The notes: a model not told the origin generated them from the sequence alone. 64,000 bases of DNA from Halobacteriales archaeon QS_1_68_20 (GCA_003021085.1 PXRE01000006.1:1-64000); one strand, 5' to 3'. Counted from the first letter of the stretch, positions 1 to 8,685 are shown. Program-made: numbers and translations.

Positions 1-77
1 TTGGGCAGTTCCGCGAACTCGTCCTGAACTGTGCCGTCAGAAACGTCGAATTGAGTCTCACGGACTCACACGCATGA
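1..77 (+). CDS. Possible C-terminal tail of a transposase (partial, enters from left edge)
   Basis: An open frame runs from the window edge to a TGA at 75-77. It encodes a tail containing FRELVLNCAVRNVE, which resembles the last residues of haloarchaeal IS4/IS5-type transposases, where a FRE-[IVL]-V-L-x-CAV-x-N motif often closes the protein. Only about 24 residues are visible, so the assignment rests on pattern memory. The following sequence to about 140 is AT-richer than the surroundings, which would fit an IS edge, but I cannot identify a terminal inverted repeat. It may equally be the end of an unrelated gene. Confidence 0.35.
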   Translation, partial: GQFRELVLNCAVRNVELSLTDSHA

Positions 78-139
78 ACTCAGGCGTCTAAACAAGGCCT
101 TTAATAGTGGTCTCAATACAACCCGTTGTTCAAACGTTC

Positions 140-541
140 CTAAGGCTCGTAAATCTGCGTCGTGAACTCGTTCTCGACGGTCTCAACCCCGTACCGATCC
201 AAAGCACGCTTCGCGTTCAGGTACTTCGCGATCGCCTGCGCGTTGTCCCGCAGGGAGTCCCAGCGGTCACACGGCACGGCGTACTGGCTTCCGTCGCGGT
301 TGAAGTACACCACGACGCCGGGGTCCTCGTAGGTCGAGTCGGCGTAGGGGATGTTGGAGTTCTGGTCCTGGTGTTCGGCGTCGGTGAGGATGTTGATGTC
401 CCTGACGTCCATCTTCCGGAGTTCCTCGAGGATGTTCTCGATCGCCTCGCGGCGTGTCACCCGGAAGTTGTGGGGGTACGGTTCGCGCTCGGCAGGCGGG
501 GTCCGGTCGAAACCTCGTGGCCAGTCGATTCGGTAAGTCAT
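140..541 (-). CDS. Conserved haloarchaeal accessory protein, similar to the N-terminal part of J-domain-associated proteins
   Basis: The 133-residue acidic protein starts at an ATG on the minus strand. It carries motifs I associate with a haloarchaeal family often annotated as J-domain or DnaJ-like: a start with IDWPRGFDRTPPAERE, a middle with PYADSTYEDPG, and a QYAVPCDRWDSLRDN block that resembles the QYAVACDxYxSLRDN of that family. No HPD tripeptide of a true J domain is present, so this is the form without the J domain. These proteins are frequent on plasmids and integrated elements and their function is unknown. The neighbouring transposase-like tail supports an accessory location. No membrane segment or signal peptide is visible. 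Confidence 0.65.
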   Translation of the reverse strand: MTYRIDWPRGFDRTPPAEREPYPHNFRVTRREAIENILEELRKMDVRDINILTDAEHQDQNSNIPYADSTYEDPGVVVYFNRDGSQYAVPCDRWDSLRDNAQAIAKYLNAKRALDRYGVETVENEFTTQIYEP

Positions 542-690
542 CGGCGATCACCTCGGCCGCGTACGGCGTCGGCCATATCTACGCCCTTTCAGCAGAGAAT
601 GATAAATCTACGGGCAGATGGCCGGCTAAAAGATGACGTTGGGTTGAGTGGTGGGCACGTTCTCCGTAGACTGGTTCCTGGCCGACAACA

Positions 691-810
691 CGCAGAAAGC
701 CCGCGCGCGCTCGACTCGCGCGGCTCGCTGCGGTCCGCAGTCGCTTCGCTCCTTCCGGTCCTTACGTCGCCGGGCGTCGTCCAGCGCGCGGCTTCTTTCA
801 GTCCCGCCCA
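691..810 (-). repeat. Dispersed GAAAG/CTTTC stem-loop element, copy 1
   Basis: Read on the minus strand the element begins GGGACTGAAAG and ends GCGCGCGGGCTTTCTGCG. The two ends are complementary over the GAAAG/CTTTC arm and again over a CGCGCG arm, with unpaired purines between them. The interior holds GGAGCGAAGCGACTG and CGCAGCGA blocks that recur in copies 2 and 3. The 25 nt before GGACTG (811-835 on the plus strand) match one unit of the arrays seen before copies 2 and 3. It lies between the J-protein-like gene and the DUF5788 gene, with no coding potential that I trust. Confidence 0.7.
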
Positions 811-861
811 ACAGCTCGGCTCGACCACCAGCCTCCCAAGCCGACTGCGTTACTCAGTCGC

Positions 862-1086
862 GCCCTCCGGGCGCTCCGTGCGTTACTCATCCCTCGCGCG
901 GTGTCGGCTCGCGGTCGCCGAGGGCGACACGCGAGCCAGCGCGCGCCACGACCCCAGGTTTGGCTCACTGCGCGCGCGAGCAACGCGCGCGATGTCCCCG
1001 TGAGCCGTGCGAACGGGGGCTCGGGAGAGCTTGCTCTCCCGGTGGACGACGTGAGCGTCCGGGTGAACGGCGAAGCCGCGAACCCA
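862..1086. other. Hairpin-dense non-coding tract
   Basis: Between the stem-loop element and the DUF5788 gene I count at least seven consecutive self-complementary segments. Examples are GCGCCC-TCC-GGGCGC; a stem of GGCTCGCG with CGCGAGCC enclosing GTCGCC-GAG-GGCGAC; CGGGAGAGC-TT-GCTCTCCCG at 1022-1041; and GGACG-N7-CGTCC. This density is far above that of the other intergenic regions in the window. It could be a structured RNA or a mosaic of haloarchaeal palindromic repeats. The ORF-track lines here are low-complexity Arg/Ala-rich translations that I do not accept as genes. The rest of 542-1272 shows nothing else recognisable. Confidence 0.5.
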
Positions 1087-1102
1087 GGCTGACTGAGGAG
1101 GC

Positions 1103-1145
1103 TGGGGAGGCGTGAGGCTGACCCCTAGGTTTTGCATGCCGCTAG
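1103..1145 (+). repeat. 43-bp conserved block ending TTTTGCATGCCGCTAG, copy A
   Basis: The block reads TGGGGAGGCGTGAGG, then a short variable part with CCCCT, and ends GGTTTTGCATGCCGCTAG. A near-identical block lies at 36790-36832, also downstream of a GAAAG/CTTTC stem-loop in the same relative orientation. CTAG is usually rare in haloarchaeal DNA, so its conservation in both copies suggests selection or a shared mobile origin. Confidence 0.6.
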
Positions 1146-1272
1146 CGCCGCCAGTCCGGGCCGGCTCGACAGCAACTGGCCCAGGAAACGTACAGCGTCT
1201 CCGGATCAGAATCACACCCCCAGAAACCAGAGCCAGAACACCTTTTTTGCGACTGCGGCGAGTAGGGCGGGT

Positions 1273-1716
1273 GTGAACGAGATCGAACGCAAACGACTGC
1301 TGGAGCGGGTCGAACGGGAGGGTGCGACCGTCGGCTCCACCATCCCCGAGACCATCACCGTCCAGGGGGAGTCCGTCGATCTCCGGGAGTCCGTCTTCGA
1401 GGTCCGTAGCCGCGACACCGTCCCCCAACAGGAGCGCGAGCGCGTCGAACAGGCGAAGAAGAACCTCCGGCGCGAGCGCCTCCAGCGCAAGCAACGCCTG
1501 GAGGACGACGACATTTCCTACGAGGAGGGCGAACGACTCGCCGAGAGCATCGTCGGCATCGACCGCGCGCTCGACGGCCTCGAACAACTCGACGTCACCG
1601 ACGTCGAAGGGGAGGCCGAGCGCGCCGAGGCCGCCGACCGCAGGCGTTGGATGAGCTTCCTCCGGCAGGTGCTCGGGCGCGACGACGACGGCCCCCGGGC
1701 GGGACTGGGACGATGA
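1273..1716 (+). CDS. DUF5788 family protein
   Basis: The protein has 147 residues and is highly charged, with a long helical central region rich in Arg and Glu. I recognise the haloarchaeal DUF5788 family from the opening NEIERKRLLERVEREGATVG, the DLRE block and the near-C-terminal RRWMSFLRQVLGRDD. Function is unknown. I chose the GTG at 1273 because family members start at this point and the upstream in-frame extension is low-complexity sequence from the hairpin tract. The stop overlaps the ATG of polX by the ATGA arrangement, so the two genes are very likely cotranscribed; this pairing is common in haloarchaea as I remember it. Confidence 0.8.
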   Translation: MNEIERKRLLERVEREGATVGSTIPETITVQGESVDLRESVFEVRSRDTVPQQERERVEQAKKNLRRERLQRKQRLEDDDISYEEGERLAESIVGIDRALDGLEQLDVTDVEGEAERAEAADRRRWMSFLRQVLGRDDDGPRAGLGR

Positions 1717-3482
1717 CCGGGGAACGGGACCCGCCGGGGATCACCAACGCCGACGTCGCCGCGCAGTTCGAGGCGTTCGCGGACCTACTGGAGGCTAAAG
1801 ACGTCGAGTACAAACCTCGCGCGTACCGCCGAGCGGCCGAGAACATCCGTGCCCACGCCCGGCCGGTGGCCGAGATCGCCCGTGAGGACCCCGACGCACT
1901 CCAAGAGATCGACCGCGTCGGCGAGGCCATCGCCGAGAAGATCGTCGAGTACGCCGAGACCGGCGAGATCGGGGAACTCGAAGAACTCCGCGCGGAACTG
2001 CCGGTCGACATGGCGGCGCTGACCAGCGTCGAGGGGGTCGGCCCGAAGACGGTCGGGTCGCTGTACGACGCCCTGGGGATCACCGACCTCGACGACCTCG
2101 AAGCGGCCGCCCGCGAGGGAAAGATCCAGGAGGTCAGCGGCTTCGGCGCCAAGACCGAGCAGAACATCCTCGAGGGCATCGAGTTCGCCCGGCAGGTGGG
2201 CGAGCGCCACTTGCTGGGAGAGGTCCGGCCGCTTGCGGACGACGCCCTGGCGCACCTCGACGTCGACGCCGTCCAGCGGGTGGAGGTCGCCGGGTCGATC
2301 CGCCGCTGGCAGGAGACCATCGGCGACGTGGACCTGCTGGTCGCCACCGGGGACGACGCCGCGGTCGTCGACCGCTTCGTCGAGTGGCCCGCGGCCGACG
2401 AGGTGATCGAAGCCGGCGACCAGAAGGCCAGCGTCCGCGCCGACGGCGCCCGCGTCGACCTCCGGGCCGTCGACCCCTCGGAGTTCGGCGCCGCCCTCCA
2501 GTACTTCACCGGCGACGTGGACCACAACGTCCACCTGCGGAACGTCGCCATCGACCGCGACCTGAAGATGAACGAGTACGGCGTGTTCGACGTGACCGTG
2601 GTCGAGGACCCGGATGCAGGTCAGCGCGTCGGCGAGCGAATCGCCGGCGAGACCGAACAGAGCATGTACGCCGCCCTGGACCTGCCGTGGATCCCCCCGG
2701 AGATGCGCCGTGACACGGGCGAAATCGAGGCCGCGGCGTCCGGCGAGTTGCCGGCCCTGATCGAGGAGGGCGAGATCCGCGGCGACCTCCACACCCACAC
2801 CGAGTGGTCCGACGGCAACAACACGGTCGCGGAGATGGTCCAGGCCGCCGCTGACTTCGGCTACGACTACCACGCCGTCACCGACCACGCCGCCGGAGCG
2901 GGCACCCCGCCGGCCATCGGCCTCGACTCGACCGAAGTCCGCGAGCAGATTGAGACCGTTGAAGCGGTCGCCGCCGACGCGCCAATCGAGGTGTTCCACG
3001 GCGTCGAGGCGAACGTCACCGCCGACGGCGGCCTCTCGCCGGACGCGGACGTGCTCGGGGAACTGGACCTGGTGATCGCCTCGCCGCACGCCGCGCTCGG
3101 CCAGGACTACGAGACGGCGACCGAGCGACTCGTCGGCGCCGTCGAGGACCCCCGCGTCGACGTGCTGGGCCACCCCAGCGGTCGGCTCATCCACGACCGG
3201 CCCGGCCTGGAGTTCGACGTCGAGCGCGTGGCGAGGGCGGCCGCCGACCACGGGGTCGCCCTGGAGGTCAACGCCAACCCCCACCGGCTGGACCTGTGGG
3301 GCGACGCCGTCCAGCGGGCGCTGGACGCGGGCGCGACCATCGCGATCGACACCGACGCCCACAGTCCGCCCGAACTGGCGTACGTCCGCTACGGCGTCCA
3401 CACCGCACGCCGGGGCTGGGCGGAACCGGCGGACGTGCTGAACGCCCGCGACGTCGAGGGTGTTCGGGAGTTTCTGGGGTGA
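1713..3482 (+). CDS. polX: DNA polymerase X family protein with PHP domain
   Basis: This is a 589-residue family X DNA polymerase of the prokaryotic PolX type, expected to fill short gaps in base excision repair. An N-terminal helix-hairpin-helix polymerase part (about residues 1-330) contains SVEGVGPKTV and the nucleotidyltransferase signature GSIRRWQETIGDVDLL, which supplies the GS and first catalytic Asp pair. A C-terminal PHP phosphoesterase domain begins at about residue 355 with GDLHTHTEWSDG and continues through HGVEANVT, HPSGR and a closing DTDAHS, so the metal-binding residues appear intact. PHP domains in PolX proteins give 3'-5' exonuclease or phosphatase activity. The gene follows DUF5788 with a 4-nt overlap. 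Confidence 0.93.
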   Translation: MTGERDPPGITNADVAAQFEAFADLLEAKDVEYKPRAYRRAAENIRAHARPVAEIAREDPDALQEIDRVGEAIAEKIVEYAETGEIGELEELRAELPVDMAALTSVEGVGPKTVGSLYDALGITDLDDLEAAAREGKIQEVSGFGAKTEQNILEGIEFARQVGERHLLGEVRPLADDALAHLDVDAVQRVEVAGSIRRWQETIGDVDLLVATGDDAAVVDRFVEWPAADEVIEAGDQKASVRADGARVDLRAVDPSEFGAALQYFTGDVDHNVHLRNVAIDRDLKMNEYGVFDVTVVEDPDAGQRVGERIAGETEQSMYAALDLPWIPPEMRRDTGEIEAAASGELPALIEEGEIRGDLHTHTEWSDGNNTVAEMVQAAADFGYDYHAVTDHAAGAGTPPAIGLDSTEVREQIETVEAVAADAPIEVFHGVEANVTADGGLSPDADVLGELDLVIASPHAALGQDYETATERLVGAVEDPRVDVLGHPSGRLIHDRPGLEFDVERVARAAADHGVALEVNANPHRLDLWGDAVQRALDAGATIAIDTDAHSPPELAYVRYGVHTARRGWAEPADVLNARDVEGVREFLG

Positions 3483-3620
3483 GTCGGATACTGAACCAGT
3501 CCTCAGTCAGGATTTAAGTCTCGGTTGGTGTCATTTATCAGGAGGTGTTATTGACCAGGCCGTCAACGGTCATGAAGAAGACCTTCGTAGGATGAAGGCT
3601 CCAGTGACGAAGCAACACTT

Positions 3621-3706
3621 TTGCTGGACATCATGCTTGGCAAACTTGCCACCTGCCTACGGACGTTCGGACTCGACGCCTTTTAGGCGTTTGACCGCGG
3701 CACCGG
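3621..3706 (+). pseudogene. Decayed fragment of a Mut7-C RNase domain gene
   Basis: The translation LLDIMLGKLATC-LRTFGLDAF, then a TAG, then AFDRG aligns without gaps to LLLDAMLGKLATYLRMCGIDAAYALDRG of the intact gene at 4297. The DNA aligns over roughly 85 nt with many third-position differences and an in-frame stop. The remainder of the domain is missing. The 3483-3823 gap is lower in GC than its flanks and I see no intact gene in it. Confidence 0.7.
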
Positions 3707-3823
3707 AATGAACGTCGATGGCGAGGACTGCCCCCACGACGACGCGCCAACTGCCCACGAACCAGCCAGCGTCCGGGAGTTCGCCTCCGGTGACTTTTTT
3801 CGTCCCGGCCCATCTTTCGGTAC

Positions 3824-4300
3824 ATGAACCGTCGGGCGCTGCTGGGAGCGACCGTCGCGGCCTCGGTGAGTGGGTGTCTCTCCTGGCTCCGCGGTGGCCG
3901 GGAGTGCCCCGAACTCGACGGCGTCGAGGGCGACACGATCTGTTCGAACGACGGGTCGCTGTTTCTCGAAATCGAGCCCCGGAACGTCGAACTCCCGGCG
4001 ACCGTGACGTTCACGATCGTCAACGAGCGGGACCGGGACGTCTCGTTTCACACCGAGTATCCGCTGGTCTATCGCGACACCGGGTCCGACTGGGAGCAGG
4101 ACCAGTACGTGAGATGGAACCGTTCGCCGACGCCAACCGAAGTGACCGATCGCCGTTCGTTCGAGATGGCCGTCCCGTTCGCCGACTCCTGGGAGCCGGA
4201 GCCGGGGGAATACCTGGTCCTCCTCCCGGGCTGGCTGGGCGATCCCGACACTCCCGTTGAGACGGTCGCCGTCGGGGAGTTCGTGGGGATCGAACCGTGA
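3824..4300 (+). CDS. Exported lipoprotein of unknown function
   Basis: The 158-residue protein starts MNRRALLGATVAASVSGCLS, an RR-containing leader followed by a lipobox ending SGC, so it is probably a Tat-exported lipoprotein anchored through Cys17. The mature part resembles a beta-rich extracellular domain (LEIEPRNVELPATVTFTIVN looks like a strand-turn-strand of an immunoglobulin-like fold). I do not recognise a named family. Its stop overlaps the GTG start of the Mut7-C gene (GTGA), which suggests one transcript even though the two products work on opposite sides of the membrane. Confidence 0.75.
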   Translation: MNRRALLGATVAASVSGCLSWLRGGRECPELDGVEGDTICSNDGSLFLEIEPRNVELPATVTFTIVNERDRDVSFHTEYPLVYRDTGSDWEQDQYVRWNRSPTPTEVTDRRSFEMAVPFADSWEPEPGEYLVLLPGWLGDPDTPVETVAVGEFVGIEP

Positions 4301-4761
4301 CCGCCGACGGCGACGATCCACCGCGCCTCCTGCTGGACGCCATGCTCGGCAAGCTCGCCACCTACCTGCGGATGTGCGGGATCGACGCCGCCTACGCGCT
4401 GGACCGCGGCGTCGAGGCCGACGACGAACTCCTCGCCATCGCCCGCGACGAAGGTCGCCTGCTCGTTACCCGCGACCGGCAACTCGCGCGGCGGGCCGAC
4501 CACGCGCTCCTGCTGGAGACCAAACCCGTGACCGACCGGTTACGCGAACTACAGGCGGCCGGGTTCGACCTGTCGCCGGACGAACCCCGGCGGTGCGCGG
4601 ACTGCAACGCGGAACTGGTCGCCGTCTCCGAAAACGCCGAAACGTCCGACTACGCGCCGAACGCCAACGGGCAATCCGTCTGGCGGTGTCCCGGATGTGA
4701 CAAGCACTTCTGGAAAGGGAGCCACTGGGACGACGTCCGACGGACGCTGACGCACCTCTGA
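4297..4761 (+). CDS. Mut7-C RNase domain-containing protein
   Basis: The 154-residue protein has a PIN-like N-terminal half with LLLDAMLGKLATYLRMCGID, DDELLAIA and GRLLVTRD, the acidic pattern of the Mut7-C family. The C-terminal half is a zinc ribbon with CADCN and CPGCDKHFWKGSHW. Members are thought to be ribonucleases, by kinship of the domain to the C-terminus of animal Mut-7. The GTG start is preferred because it overlaps the upstream stop and gives the usual length. A decayed partial copy lies about 700 bp upstream. Confidence 0.88.
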   Translation: MTADGDDPPRLLLDAMLGKLATYLRMCGIDAAYALDRGVEADDELLAIARDEGRLLVTRDRQLARRADHALLLETKPVTDRLRELQAAGFDLSPDEPRRCADCNAELVAVSENAETSDYAPNANGQSVWRCPGCDKHFWKGSHWDDVRRTLTHL

Positions 4762-4805
4762 CCCGCCGAAAGCCTTTTTTCTACCCGCTCGGATTCGGAT
4801 CCATC

Positions 4806-5006
4806 GTGACCGACGACAGTTTCCTCGGCCTCGACGCGACGACCCAGGCGGCGGCCATCGCGGTCCTCGGGGTCGTGCTGGTGATCGCGGGCGAATCGAT
4901 GTCCTCGGCCGCGGACCCCGAGTACGACCCGACGGTCTACGGCATCGGACTCGTGATGGTCGTGTACGGCGTCGGACGCCTCGTCTGGGAGTGGCTCGGG
5001 GACTGA
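4806..5006 (+). CDS. Small two-helix membrane protein
   Basis: The 66-residue protein has two hydrophobic segments, AAAIAVLGVVLVIAG and YGIGLVMVVYGVGRLVW, joined by a short acidic loop. It starts at a GTG preceded by an AT-rich stretch (AAAGCCTTTTTTC) that could hold a promoter. I recognise no family. It ends one base before the stop of the convergent DUF7139 gene, so the two genes meet tail to tail with no gap. Confidence 0.65.
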   Translation: MTDDSFLGLDATTQAAAIAVLGVVLVIAGESMSSAADPEYDPTVYGIGLVMVVYGVGRLVWEWLGD

Positions 5007-6113
5007 TCAGTCCATCTGGTTCGGTTCCCAGCGGTCGCAGGCGTCCATGTCGTCCATGATGCCGTCGTCCAGTTCGCAGAACGGCCGCATCCCGCGTGAG
5101 GTCTGGACGTACTGGAAGTGCTGGCAGTTGCCGCAGTACCTGTCCGTCGTGTCCGCGGGGTCCGGGCGAGCGGACATCACCTCGGCGTCGTCGGCGGGCG
5201 TGCGGATGCCCGGTTCCGTCGCGCCGCCGTCGCTGGCCGGCTTGGGCGAGGACCCCCCGACGCCGCTCGGGGTCTCCCGAGAGCCGTCGGTTCGGCCGCC
5301 GCGACTCCCGCCGGACGTGTTGCCCGACCCGGAGAAGCCGCCGGTCGCGTCCGAGATGGCGTCGGTGGCCGACCGGACCGCGCCCGCGGTCCGCTCGGTG
5401 ATGCTGGACCCGTCGGGGGCCTCGTCGTCCGAGATGCCGTCGAAGAAGCCGCCGTCCGATCCGGACGCCGAATCCGCGCTCGCGCCGGCGCCCCTGTTGC
5501 CTGCGCCGGGAGCGCTGGCGCCCGCGGATCCGCCCCTACCGCCGGTCACGTCCGACCCGGCCAGCACTGCGGACTCGTCGATGGCGCCGTCGAGGTCCTC
5601 GCTGTCGACCTCGACCACCCGGGTCTCGCCGCCGCGGGTCACCTCCAGGCGGACGGTCCCGCCGGGGTCGTTGCGCGGTTCGAAGTTGGCGACCGCGGTG
5701 AACAGACACCAGAACGTCGTGATCGCGCCGAGGAAGTACACCAGGCTGACGAGCAGGGTGAGGTCGGGGGTATTACCGCTCCACCGGGTGGGGTAGGCGT
5801 AGGCGAACAGCGTCACGCCGAGGACGGCGACGCTGGCGCCGATGACCGCCGCCGCCCGAACTTCGCGGCTCGCCGGCAGGACGGTGAAGATGCCGACGAA
5901 CACGGCCGGCAACCCGAGACCGGCGAGGATTCCCGCCGGCTCCCAGGACTCCCAGCCGTGCAGGCCCAGCGGCGACAGCACGCCGGTCGTCGCCACGACG
6001 ATGCCGGCCACCACCACCAGCGCCCCCACGGCGAACAGGCCGGTGCCCGCGTACAACTGCCGGCGGGTCGCCTCCTCGCCGAGCCCCTCGTACACCTCCG
6101 CGAGGCTTGTCAT
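5007..6113 (-). CDS. DUF7139 domain membrane protein with C-terminal cysteine motif
   Basis: The 368-residue protein starts MTSLAEVYEGLGEEATRR, the typical start of the haloarchaeal DUF7139 family, so I use the ATG at 6113 rather than the longer ORF. Four or so membrane segments follow (LFAVGALVVVAGIVVATTGVL, GILAGLGLPAVFVGIFTVL, AAAVIGASVAVLGVTLFAYAY, LVYFLGAITTFWCLFTAV). A long Ser/Gly/Asp-rich linker leads to a C-terminal module with CGNCQHFQY, an isolated Cys in PFCELDDG and DACDRWEPN, a likely metal-binding cysteine set. Function is unknown. Confidence 0.8.
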   Translation of the reverse strand: MTSLAEVYEGLGEEATRRQLYAGTGLFAVGALVVVAGIVVATTGVLSPLGLHGWESWEPAGILAGLGLPAVFVGIFTVLPASREVRAAAVIGASVAVLGVTLFAYAYPTRWSGNTPDLTLLVSLVYFLGAITTFWCLFTAVANFEPRNDPGGTVRLEVTRGGETRVVEVDSEDLDGAIDESAVLAGSDVTGGRGGSAGASAPGAGNRGAGASADSASGSDGGFFDGISDDEAPDGSSITERTAGAVRSATDAISDATGGFSGSGNTSGGSRGGRTDGSRETPSGVGGSSPKPASDGGATEPGIRTPADDAEVMSARPDPADTTDRYCGNCQHFQYVQTSRGMRPFCELDDGIMDDMDACDRWEPNQMD

Positions 6114-6248
6114 GACCCGTCCGTTGGTCGGCATCGCACTTGAGGTTACGTCAGACGCTCGCATGACGACCGGCGGGCGCCGGGGGACCCGCTTCTCCGG
6201 GAGCCAAAGAGCTACGTGCCGCGGCCGCTTGCCTTCCGACGAATTCGA

Positions 6249-7432
6249 ATGGCAGACGACGAGCGAACCGGCGCGTTCGACCACCTGCTGGCCGCGCCCC
6301 TGCGGGAGTCGATGGACGGTGCAGCCTACGGCGACTGGCGGTCGGTCTCGGCACCGGACGCGTCGGCGATGCACTACGGGTTCCCGTTCCCCGACTCGTT
6401 GCCGAACGACGACCTCGTCGCGGCCGCCGAGGCAGTCTTCGAGGCCGAGGGCGACCGGGCGCTGCAGTACGGTGGCGGCGAGTACGCCGACCGCCTGGTC
6501 GACGTGGTGCTCGCCCGCTCGCGGGATCGGGTGCGACCCCGGGCAGGTCGCGCTGACCAGCGGCGCGACCCACGCGCTGGATCTGGTCTGCCGGGCGTTC
6601 CTGGACCCCGGAGACGTCCTGTTCGTCGAGGCGCCCACCTTCATGGGCGCGCTGACCCTCTTCCGCAACTTCGGCGTCGAGATTACTGGAATTCCGGTCG
6701 ACGACGACGGCCTGGACGTGGCGGCACTGGCCGACGAACTCGCGGCACGCCGCGACGACGGCCGGCCGACCCCCAAACTCCTGTACGCGATTCCGACCTT
6801 CCAGAACCCGACCGGGACGACCCTCTCACGCCAGCGCCGGGAGCGCCTGCTCGAACTGGCCGCCGAGTACGACTTCCTGGTGATCGAGGACGACGCCTAC
6901 GGCGACCTGCGCTACCGCGGCGACCCGGTCCCGACGCTGGCCGAACTCGACGACGAGGGGCGGGTCGTCCACCTCGGCACGTTCTCGAAGACCGTCGCGC
7001 CGGGCGTCCGGACCGGGTGGCTGGTCGGTCACGAGGAGGTCGTCGACGCCCTCTCGCGGATGAACGTGGGCGGGACGAACGTCTTCACGCGGGCGCTCCT
7101 CGGCTACTACTGCACGGAGGGCGACTTCGAGGCGAACCTGGTCGAACTCCGGCGAGCGTACGGCCGTCGCATGGAACGCGTGCTTGACGCCCTGGCCGAG
7201 GAGATGCCCGCCGGGACGACCTGGATCGAACCCGGGGGCGGGTTCTTCGTCTGGGTCGAACTGCCCGGGGGCGTCGACGCCGACGCGATGTTCTCGACCG
7301 CCGCCGAGGAGGGCGTGACGTACCTCCCCGGATCGATGTTCTACCCCGACGAGGGCGGGACCAGCGCCCTGCGACTCTCGGTCAGCCACGCGCCCCCCCC
7401 CCTGCGACCCGGGCCGCGCTGGACGAACAGTA
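6249..7432 (+). pseudogene. PLP-dependent aminotransferase (MocR/LysN-like), two frameshifts
   Basis: The reading frame starts MADDERTGAFDHLLAAPLRE and keeps family sequence to EYADRLVDVVLARS near 6520. It then jumps frame to GIGCDPGQVALTSGATHAL and continues through FQNPTGTT, the IEDDAYGDLRY block and the PLP-lysine motif TFSKTVAPGVRTGW. Near 7400 a run of ten C residues shifts the frame again; in the other frame the end reads PATRAALDEQ and stops at 7432. The intact family is about 390-400 residues, fold type I aminotransferases such as 2-aminoadipate transaminase. Both shifts could be sequencing or assembly errors; otherwise this is a pseudogene. Confidence 0.8.
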
Positions 7433-7510
7433 ACGCGTGCGCTCGTCAATCCCTCACGGAGTCCCGAGGGTTTCAACACCCATTTGGCAGTCCGGCGGTG
7501 AGACCCCAGT

Positions 7511-8662
7511 ATGGCAGCGAGGGTCGTCGTACTTGGGGCCGGTTACGCGGGGACGACAGTGGTCAGACGCCTGCAACAACTTCTCGACGGGCACGATCTG
7601 ACCTGGGTGTCGAGGGAAGACTACCACCTCGTGCTCCACGAGGTTCACCGGGCCATCGGGGACCCCGACGCGGCGGAGAAACTCACCGTGCCGCGGACTG
7701 CGATCGCCGACCGGTCGACAGACGTCCTCGAGGGCGAGGTCGTGGGCGTCGACACAGACGACCGGACGGTCGCGCTCGCGGACGACCGTGAACTCGACTA
7801 CGACTACCTGGTGGTCGCGCTCGGGAGCAAGACCGCCTTCTACGGGATCCCGGGGCTGGAGGAACACGCGCTGACGCTCAAGGGGTTGGATGACGCACTC
7901 GACATCCACGAGTCGGTCGTGGGGGCCGCCCGTGACGCGACGCCACAGGACCCCGCCAGGGTGGTGGTCGGCGGTGCAGGTCTGTCTGGCATCCAGACCG
8001 CCGGCGAGGTGGCGGAGTTGCGCGACGAGTGGAACCTCCCCATCGAGATCACGCTGGTCGAGGCGATGGAAGAGATCCTGCCGGGCAACGACCCGGCCCT
8101 CCAACAGGCGGTCCGCGAGCGCGTGGAGGCCCGGGGCGTAAACGTCCTGACCGACGATCCAATCGTCGAGGCGACCGGGGACGCCATCCGCTTCGACGAG
8201 GGCGACCCGCTCGACTACGACATACTGGTCTGGACCGGCGGCATCACCGGCCAGGACTCCCTGGACGGGGCGAACCTGGAGACGAACCACAACCGGGTGG
8301 AGACCGACGCCACCTTCCGGACCAGCGACGACCGCGTGTTCGCGGTCGGCGACTCCGCACTGGTCGAACAGGGCGACGACGTCGCGCCGCCGACCGCCCA
8401 GGCCGCCTGGCAGGCCGGCGACGTCCTCGCCGAGAACGTCGTCCGCGCCATGGCGGGTCGCCCCCTGGAGACCTGGACCTTCGAGGACGAGGGGACGGTC
8501 CTCTCAGTCGGGGCGTCCGCGGTCGCCCACGAGGTGTTGGGCACGTCCATCGGCCCGTTCGACGGCTTCCCGGCGCGGTTCCTCAAGAAGTTCATCGCCG
8601 CCCGCTGGCTGAAGGACGTCGCCTCCTACCGCCGGGCGATTCCTGCGTGGAGCGTACTATAG
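7511..8662 (+). CDS. NAD(P)/FAD-dependent oxidoreductase, type II NADH dehydrogenase-like
   Basis: The 383-residue protein has an FAD-binding Rossmann motif at the N-terminus (VVVLGAGYAGTTVVRRL), a second dinucleotide-binding motif near residue 150 (VVGGAGLSGIQTAGEV) for NAD(P)H, and the late FAD-contacting motif VFAVGDSA near residue 280. Order and length match single-subunit NADH dehydrogenases and related quinone oxidoreductases that feed electrons to quinone at the cytoplasmic face of the membrane. No transmembrane helix is seen; the C-terminal amphipathic RFLKKFIAARWLKDV may associate with membrane, as in NDH-2. It stands alone between the broken aminotransferase and the acylase. Confidence 0.88.
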   Translation: MAARVVVLGAGYAGTTVVRRLQQLLDGHDLTWVSREDYHLVLHEVHRAIGDPDAAEKLTVPRTAIADRSTDVLEGEVVGVDTDDRTVALADDRELDYDYLVVALGSKTAFYGIPGLEEHALTLKGLDDALDIHESVVGAARDATPQDPARVVVGGAGLSGIQTAGEVAELRDEWNLPIEITLVEAMEEILPGNDPALQQAVRERVEARGVNVLTDDPIVEATGDAIRFDEGDPLDYDILVWTGGITGQDSLDGANLETNHNRVETDATFRTSDDRVFAVGDSALVEQGDDVAPPTAQAAWQAGDVLAENVVRAMAGRPLETWTFEDEGTVLSVGASAVAHEVLGTSIGPFDGFPARFLKKFIAARWLKDVASYRRAIPAWSVL

Positions 8663-8685
8663 CCGCCACGCGAGACTTCTAAAAG

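Noticed and set aside
5118-6143. 341-residue plus-strand ORF opposite the DUF7139 gene
   Set aside because: Low-complexity Arg/Gly/Ala translation; the minus strand has the family start and cysteine module.
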